From positions 62,001 to 126,000 of the forward strand of contig JADKFY010000002.1 in the NCBI GenBank assembly GCA_016717305.1: a stretch of 64,000 nucleotides of DNA, in the 5' to 3' direction. Origin of the DNA: Flavobacteriales bacterium (GTDB lineage: Bacteria; Bacteroidota; Bacteroidia; Flavobacteriales_F; PHOS-HE28). The notes beneath the pieces were generated by a model. That model ran no database searches. It was given only the letters and a program-made list of their open reading frames with translations, and was not told the DNA's origin. Below, one piece after another: positions 60,101 through 64,000 of this stretch. A program made the position numbers and the translations under genes. Positions within the stretch are counted from its first letter, which is position 1. Each line of letters opens with the position of its first letter.

Positions 60101-61039
60101 GCTGTAACGGATGCTTCCTGTGGTGCGTCAATTGGAGCTGTGGATCTTGGTGTAAATGGAGGCACATCCCCCTTCACGTTTGTATGGAGCAATAGTGCTA
60201 CGACACAAGATATTTCTGATCTACAACCGGGAACATACAGTGTTATCGTAGAGGATGCGAACGAATGCAGTACCGAAGAACTTGCAACCGTGAATGGCAC
60301 GCCTGCTGTTTTCGCTGAAGGTGTTGTTAGTGCCGCAACATGTGAAGGCAACACCGATGGTTCCATTGATCTGTCCGTGTCACTGGGCACCGCCCCGTTC
60401 ACATATGCATGGAGCAACGGCAGCACGGAGGAGGACCTCGGGTCAGTTGCTTCTGGCAACTACGGCGTTACCGTTACTGATGATGTCGGTTGCACCTATC
60501 ACGAAAGTTGGACCGTGCTCGGGAGTACGCAGATCACCATTGATACCGTCGTTTCCGTATTTGCAGGTGGGTTCAACGTAAGCGCATACGGTGCTGCGGA
60601 TGGTAGTGTGGCCACGGCTGTAAGTGGCGGTATGCCGCCTTACACTTTCTTCTGGTCGAACGGGGCCACCACGGAAAGTATATCCGACGTGAAGGCGGGC
60701 GTCTACACACTTCTGGTAACCGATTCCAACGGCTGTTCCGCTGAACTACAAGTGGAACTGATCCAAGCGAACGAATTGGAAATGCCCAATGCGTTCAGCC
60801 CGAACGGTGATGGGGATAATGATTCATTCGTGGTACACGGCATCGAGGCTTGGCCGAAGAATTTGTTCACCGTGGTGAATCGTTGGGGCAGCCGCGTCTA
60901 TGAGCTACCGAATTACAAGAACCAGTGGGAGGGTGATAACAGCCAAGGTGAGCAATTACCGAATGGCACCTACTTCGTCATCCTAACCCTGAACGATGGC
61001 CAACGTACACTTCAGGGATACGTTGATCTACGCCGATGA
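57176..61039 (+). CDS. SprB-repeat surface adhesin with T9SS type B sorting domain
   Basis: 1287 residues. A signal peptide (about 1-33) is followed by 14 tandem SprB-type repeats of about 75-88 residues, each with the pattern Gly-Gly-x-x-(I/V)SC near the start, (D/G)GSID, GG-x-xPYTY-W-GPNG, DISGL-x-(A/G)GTY and VTD-x-x-GC, then a CHU_C type B sorting domain (about 1203-1287) with PNAFSPNGDGDNDSF and VVNRWGSRVYE. Repeats 12 and 13 are shorter and lack the first Gly-Gly loop; repeat 14 has SAYG where the others have SC. Such proteins are carried by the T9SS and serve as gliding adhesins or biofilm matrix proteins. It overlaps the SprF-like gene by four bases. Confidence 0.92.
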   Translation: MRTNIGSGPFIPKCIRASLFTALIGSCGFVTANSGGTIGPAEPGGIALIATPLTYIGGDNVSCFNAADGAIDLEINGGVSPYTVQWTGPNGYADPNEDISGLVIGTYTVLVVDDLGATASIDVVLDGPELLTLEQEAFIYNGGNNVSCAGASDGSVDMAVVGGSSPYNISWTDGLGYSATTEDISGIAAGFYQAVVIDTNGCFATRTIELQAPAVLEITAIFSDMNGFNLSCSDGSDGRIELQVQGGVSPYTYAWGNGSTDQIADGLAAGEQTVVVTDVAGCAASATYTLTAPAALVVTANAFIYANGGNTSCADVSDGAIAANISGGTEPYELDWIGPNGYSSTEGTINALGSGNYQLTVTDDNGCVRSVTTILSDPEPISITLEPTIFQGGYKIPCAGDASGAIHASVSGGTNDYIYSWSGPGSFTSDQADIDSLIAGVYVLNVFDGKGCPASASIDLTAPDPITIALDISDHFGFAISCVGDDGSIDVTISGGTMDYDHAWSSSNGFSSNIPDIGGLGIGSYTLIVTDANGCQLDTTLALIAPEPLQAQMDVQDIVCANGPSGSIDLTFSGGGSVYTHSWTGPNGFISTAEDISGLASGTYTVTVMDDVGCTGEFTAILTAPTAISSGAIISFFGHFELQCANDSSGSFELDPQGGTGPFDVSVSGPNGYSSTVMSNTHLVAGTYQVSISDHAGCTLDTMITLSQPQDVMNVDLVPFVYPSGTNISCFGVADGSIDAMVLGGVAPYTIAWSGPDGFASTQEDIGSLVASDQPYMLVITDDNHCSFSTNVILTGPASGLHADVEAPVFPGGANISCSAAEDGSIDLSVGGGNSGYTYSWSGPNGFTSTHEDITGLSAGTYTATIMDMNGCSLQEVVTLVAPSLLSTALQANTFPGGTTISCNGVADGSINATIQGGVGPLTLTWSGPQGFTSTEGWVSNLGEGTYCLLVTDVNGCTTERCLELVAPPVLSIQSAVTDASCGASIGAVDLGVNGGTSPFTFVWSNSATTQDISDLQPGTYSVIVEDANECSTEELATVNGTPAVFAEGVVSAATCEGNTDGSIDLSVSLGTAPFTYAWSNGSTEEDLGSVASGNYGVTVTDDVGCTYHESWTVLGSTQITIDTVVSVFAGGFNVSAYGAADGSVATAVSGGMPPYTFFWSNGATTESISDVKAGVYTLLVTDSNGCSAELQVELIQANELEMPNAFSPNGDGDNDSFVVHGIEAWPKNLFTVVNRWGSRVYELPNYKNQWEGDNSQGEQLPNGTYFVILTLNDGQRTLQGYVDLRR

Positions 61040-61992
61040 ACGCACAACGGATGAACGCTTTGGACCAAGTTCGTAACGTCCTGATCTCAGCTACACTCAG
61101 TAGTTGTGCTCTTGTCGGTTGGGCACAGCAGGAAGTGATGGTGAGCCAGTACATGTTCAACCAGCTCTTTCTGAACCCCGCGTATGCCGGAACGCACAGC
61201 TACATGAGCAGCAGCATTCTGCACCGTTCACAATGGATGCGGATGGATGGAGCCCCGACCACCAGCATGATGGCTGTTGATGCACCCATACTAAGTGGAA
61301 AGGCAGGTCTCGGATTCTCTGTTGTACATGACCGTATCGGAGTAAGTCGTGATCTTGACCTAGCCGGCCATTTCTCCTACCATGTGCGCACCGGCGCAGC
61401 GAGCACCTTGTCGTTCGGTTTGCGGGCAGGGGTCTCGATCTACTCTGCTCGATTGGCGGACCTCACTTACTGGGACACCAACGACCGGGTATTCCAAGGC
61501 AATATCAATAACAAGCCGGTTGGCAAGTTCGGTTTTGGACTTTACTGGTACAATACCACCACGTACGTGGGTCTGGCGATACCAACGATCTATGCGGCCG
61601 ACGGCCGCATCTCGATGGATCCAGGCAATGCACTGGGCCACTACTTCACACAACACTACTATTTCAATGCAGGCAAGGTGTTCCAACTCTCGGAGAACTT
61701 CGACATCAAGCCGAGTACAATGGTACGGTTCACGCCGGATGCACCCTTTCAGGCCGATGTGAATTGCAACATCCTTTATCGCGATCGCTTCTGGTTCGGT
61801 GCAGGATACCGGAGCGGTGCTGCTTTAGTAGGTATGGTGGAATATCAAGTCGAAAGCAGATTGCGCGTCGGTTACGCGTACGACATGGCCACATCCAAAC
61901 TTCGCAATTACGCCGGTGGTAGCCACGAGGTGATGATCGGCCTGGACTTCGGCAAGGAACCCATCCGGATCAAATCCCCACGCTATTTCTGA
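61036..61992 (+). CDS. PorP/SprF family T9SS membrane protein
   Basis: 318 residues with a signal peptide ending near VGWAQQ. Typical start EVMVSQYMFNQLFLNPAYAG and barrel strands such as GLGFSVVHDRIGVSRD and YRSGAALVGMVEYQVESRL. SprF-type proteins are needed for export and surface attachment of the SprB-type adhesin encoded next to them. The start overlaps the adhesin stop by four bases (ATGA at 61036), so the two are translationally coupled. Confidence 0.93.
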   Translation: MNAQRMNALDQVRNVLISATLSSCALVGWAQQEVMVSQYMFNQLFLNPAYAGTHSYMSSSILHRSQWMRMDGAPTTSMMAVDAPILSGKAGLGFSVVHDRIGVSRDLDLAGHFSYHVRTGAASTLSFGLRAGVSIYSARLADLTYWDTNDRVFQGNINNKPVGKFGFGLYWYNTTTYVGLAIPTIYAADGRISMDPGNALGHYFTQHYYFNAGKVFQLSENFDIKPSTMVRFTPDAPFQADVNCNILYRDRFWFGAGYRSGAALVGMVEYQVESRLRVGYAYDMATSKLRNYAGGSHEVMIGLDFGKEPIRIKSPRYF

Positions 61993-63893
61993 TGACCATG
62001 GTCCGCAATGCAAAATACTTGTTGATCGTGGTCGCACTCGCTTCGGGTTGCACTACCCTCCGCATACAGAAGGCCGACAAGGCCTATGGACTAATGCAGT
62101 ATCCGAAAAGTGAGCGGTTCTACGAAAAGGCGTTGGCGAATAGCGAGGATCGCGGTGCGCGTGCGCGTCTGGCGAATTCATATCGACAGCACAATGCGTT
62201 CGCCCAAGCGCGCATCCATTATTCCTTGCTTGAGGCCGGTCGTTCCCTTACGGGCGACACGGCCTTGACGTTCGGGGAGGTGTTGTTGGCACTCGGCGAG
62301 CATCAAGCGGCAGCGATCCAATTCGAACGCGTGTTGGCCATCGATCCGAACAATGCACGCGTTGCCGATCTTCTGAAAAGCACGCATTCCTACTCGGACT
62401 TCTATTCGGACACTACGCGTTTTCGAGTGAACGAATTGGTCATACCCGGAGTGGTCTCGGCTTTTGCAGCAGTCCCGTTCAAAAATGGATTGTTGATCAC
62501 CGGCGAAAGGGCCATGGATCCAGCAAATGCCAATCCGTGGAACGATCGGTCTTTTCTGGACATGTACCATACCGAGCGAAATGGAGCAACTGGATGGAAT
62601 GCCGCCGAACCTCTTCCAGGAAATGTGAACGGCGCGTATCATGATGGCCCGGGAGTTTTCGGCCGTGATGGGAGAACACTGTTCTTTACCCGAAGCAACT
62701 ACGTGCAACGCCGGATCCAAAAGGATGAGGGGAACACGAGCCATTTGAAACTCTTCCGGGCCACTTTGGACAAGGAAGGCAAATGGGGTGACCTTCATGA
62801 GTTCGGGTTCAATGAAGAGAAATGGTCAACGGGTCATCCTGCCCTTTCCGAGGATGGACGTACGCTGTACTTTGCCAGTGATCGGCCTGGTGGTTCGGGT
62901 GGATCGGACATTTGGATGAGCATTGACAATGGTACCGGTTGGGGTCAACCCGTTAACCTGGGTCCCACCGTGAACACTGCTGGTAACGAGCTTTTTCCAA
63001 CGGTTAGTGGCGATGCGTTGTACTTCAGCAGCACGGGTCACCACAACATGGGAGGCTTGGATATTTTCGAAACGCATCAACAGGACGGAGTTTGGACGCT
63101 TCCGACCAACATGAAGGCGCCCATCAATACGTCCAAGGATGATCACTCGTTCGTGCTGGATAGCACAAAGCACGCAGGTTACCTGAGCAGTGACCGAAGC
63201 GGCATCGATCACGTGTACGCCTTCCAGATCGTGGACCTGCAGTTCACATTGGATGCCGTTGTCGAGGATGCGGAAGGGGGATACCTGATACCATCGGAAT
63301 TCGTGTTGACCAACATGACCACGGACCAGGATGTTGTTCTGGAAACTGGGTCCGATGGGCGGTTCCGTGCGCCCTTGGAGCCGAATTCGGGCTACGAACT
63401 AAGGGCAAGAAAGGAGGGATGGATAACGGGCAATAATGCGGTTAGTACGAAAGGTATGACACGTAGTGACGAGATCCGTTCTGTGGTTCGATTGGATCCC
63501 GTCAGGATCGGAACACCCATAGCGGTGAACAACATCTATTACGATTACGACAAATGGGAGATCCGTCCGGATGCCGCAATAGAACTGGATCGGTTGGCGA
63601 AGACCTTCATCGATAATCCCACCTTGCGGTTTGAACTTGGATCGCATACGGACTGTCGTGGTGCGGAAGAATACAATTTGGTGCTTAGTGATGCGCGCGC
63701 CAATTCAGCGGTGGATTACTTGATCCGCAAGGGCGTTGATCCCAACCGGATCACTGCGAAGGGTTATGGGGAATCCGTGTTGCTGAACAATTGCAACGAA
63801 GAGCGGTTGTGCACGGAGGAGGGACATCAGGTCAACCGCCGCACGGAGTTCACCGTTATCGCAGTGGATGGTCTTGCGACGATACCGAAGTGA
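61992..63893 (+). CDS. TPR-PD40-OmpA lipoprotein (PorE-like layout)
   Basis: 633 residues. Signal with lipobox ALASGC. TPR-like helices (about 30-130), a PD40/WD40-like propeller (about 150-420; HPALSEDGRTLYFASDRPGG is one blade), a carboxypeptidase regulatory-like domain (about 420-495), and a C-terminal OmpA domain with FELGSHTDCRGAEEYNLVLS and RITAKGYGES that binds peptidoglycan. PorE of the T9SS has this layout. The start overlaps the stop of the SprF-like gene by one base; an ATG at 61998 is also possible. Confidence 0.92.
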   Translation: MTMVRNAKYLLIVVALASGCTTLRIQKADKAYGLMQYPKSERFYEKALANSEDRGARARLANSYRQHNAFAQARIHYSLLEAGRSLTGDTALTFGEVLLALGEHQAAAIQFERVLAIDPNNARVADLLKSTHSYSDFYSDTTRFRVNELVIPGVVSAFAAVPFKNGLLITGERAMDPANANPWNDRSFLDMYHTERNGATGWNAAEPLPGNVNGAYHDGPGVFGRDGRTLFFTRSNYVQRRIQKDEGNTSHLKLFRATLDKEGKWGDLHEFGFNEEKWSTGHPALSEDGRTLYFASDRPGGSGGSDIWMSIDNGTGWGQPVNLGPTVNTAGNELFPTVSGDALYFSSTGHHNMGGLDIFETHQQDGVWTLPTNMKAPINTSKDDHSFVLDSTKHAGYLSSDRSGIDHVYAFQIVDLQFTLDAVVEDAEGGYLIPSEFVLTNMTTDQDVVLETGSDGRFRAPLEPNSGYELRARKEGWITGNNAVSTKGMTRSDEIRSVVRLDPVRIGTPIAVNNIYYDYDKWEIRPDAAIELDRLAKTFIDNPTLRFELGSHTDCRGAEEYNLVLSDARANSAVDYLIRKGVDPNRITAKGYGESVLLNNCNEERLCTEEGHQVNRRTEFTVIAVDGLATIPK

Positions 63894-63899
63894 TCCAGG

Positions 63900-64000
63900 T
63901 CAATCTTTCACCGATCGGCGCACCACATCGCTGAAGGGGATCCCTTCCACGTGAGAATCCACCCAGGCCATTACGTCAAAGTATTTAAGGACGAGGCTTT
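63900..64000 (-). CDS. C-terminal end of an unidentified protein, cut by the window
   Basis: On the minus strand an open frame runs from the window edge to a TGA at 63900-63902. The last residues include LVLKYFDVMAWVDSHVEG and PFSDVVRRSVKD. It looks coding and ends six bases from the convergent OmpA-type gene. No family can be named from 33 residues. Confidence 0.5.
   Translation of the reverse strand, partial: SLVLKYFDVMAWVDSHVEGIPFSDVVRRSVKD

Noticed and set aside
57300..60780. Could the repeats be a CRISPR array or DNA satellite?
   Set aside because: The repeats are at protein level (about 80 residues), diverged in DNA, and lie in one open frame.

Overview
The window comes from a member of the Bacteroidota, most likely Flavobacteriales. 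The evidence is: type IX secretion (T9SS) C-terminal sorting domains, a PorP/SprF protein, SprB-like repeats, a DUF4290 gene beside murA, a folK / deoxynucleoside kinase pair, promoters of the TTTG-N16-20-TAnnTTTG type, and A-rich rather than Shine-Dalgarno leaders. Base composition looks moderate (about half GC by eye) and even throughout. I see no prophage, IS element, integrase or CRISPR array.

Layout. 1-6 kb: end of a secreted kelch-like T9SS cargo protein, then sppA, folK, a deoxynucleoside kinase and a TPR lipoprotein. 6.4-11 kb: an outer-membrane barrel of the DUF6089/PorG type, a SpoU RNA methyltransferase and mutS. 11-12.2 kb: tRNA-Gly(GCC), tRNA-Leu(UAA) and a gluQRS-like gene broken by one base. 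12.2-16.8 kb: a degenerate Fic-like protein, a lipoprotein, adenine deaminase and a META-domain protein. 16.8-25 kb: dnaJ, grpE, a TlpA-like thioredoxin, murA, DUF4290, a secreted protein and a PcrA/UvrD helicase, all on the minus strand. 25-30.4 kb: a cell-surface sugar region made of a GT-C membrane glycosyltransferase and a four-gene cassette (aminotransferase, ketoisomerase, methyltransferase, GT2 transferase) joined by 4-bp overlaps. 30.4-31.4 kb: a second Fic protein without the catalytic His.

31.7-49.9 kb holds the full str-S10-spc-alpha ribosomal superoperon, rpsL to rplQ, with fusA, secY, map, infA, rpmJ and rpoA, read from a clear promoter before rpsL and ended by a strong hairpin after rplQ. 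Four hairpins of one sequence family lie just after stop codons in this operon, and a fifth lies after rmuC.

50-57 kb: a 42-residue lipoprotein, ung, a BamA/TamA-like outer-membrane protein broken by a frameshift, an L,D-transpeptidase, rmuC, a GWxTD lipoprotein and rlmB. 57-63.9 kb: a gliding/T9SS-type set made of a 1287-residue SprB-repeat adhesin with a type B sorting domain, a PorP/SprF protein and a TPR-PD40-OmpA lipoprotein, the three genes overlapping or touching. The last 100 bases are the end of a minus-strand gene.

No wholly new system is evident. The best leads are the two Fic proteins with changed active sites, the repeated intercistronic hairpin family, two single-base frameshifts that need checking, promoter boxes so close to start codons that leaderless mRNAs are likely, and a perfect palindrome between grpE and dnaJ.
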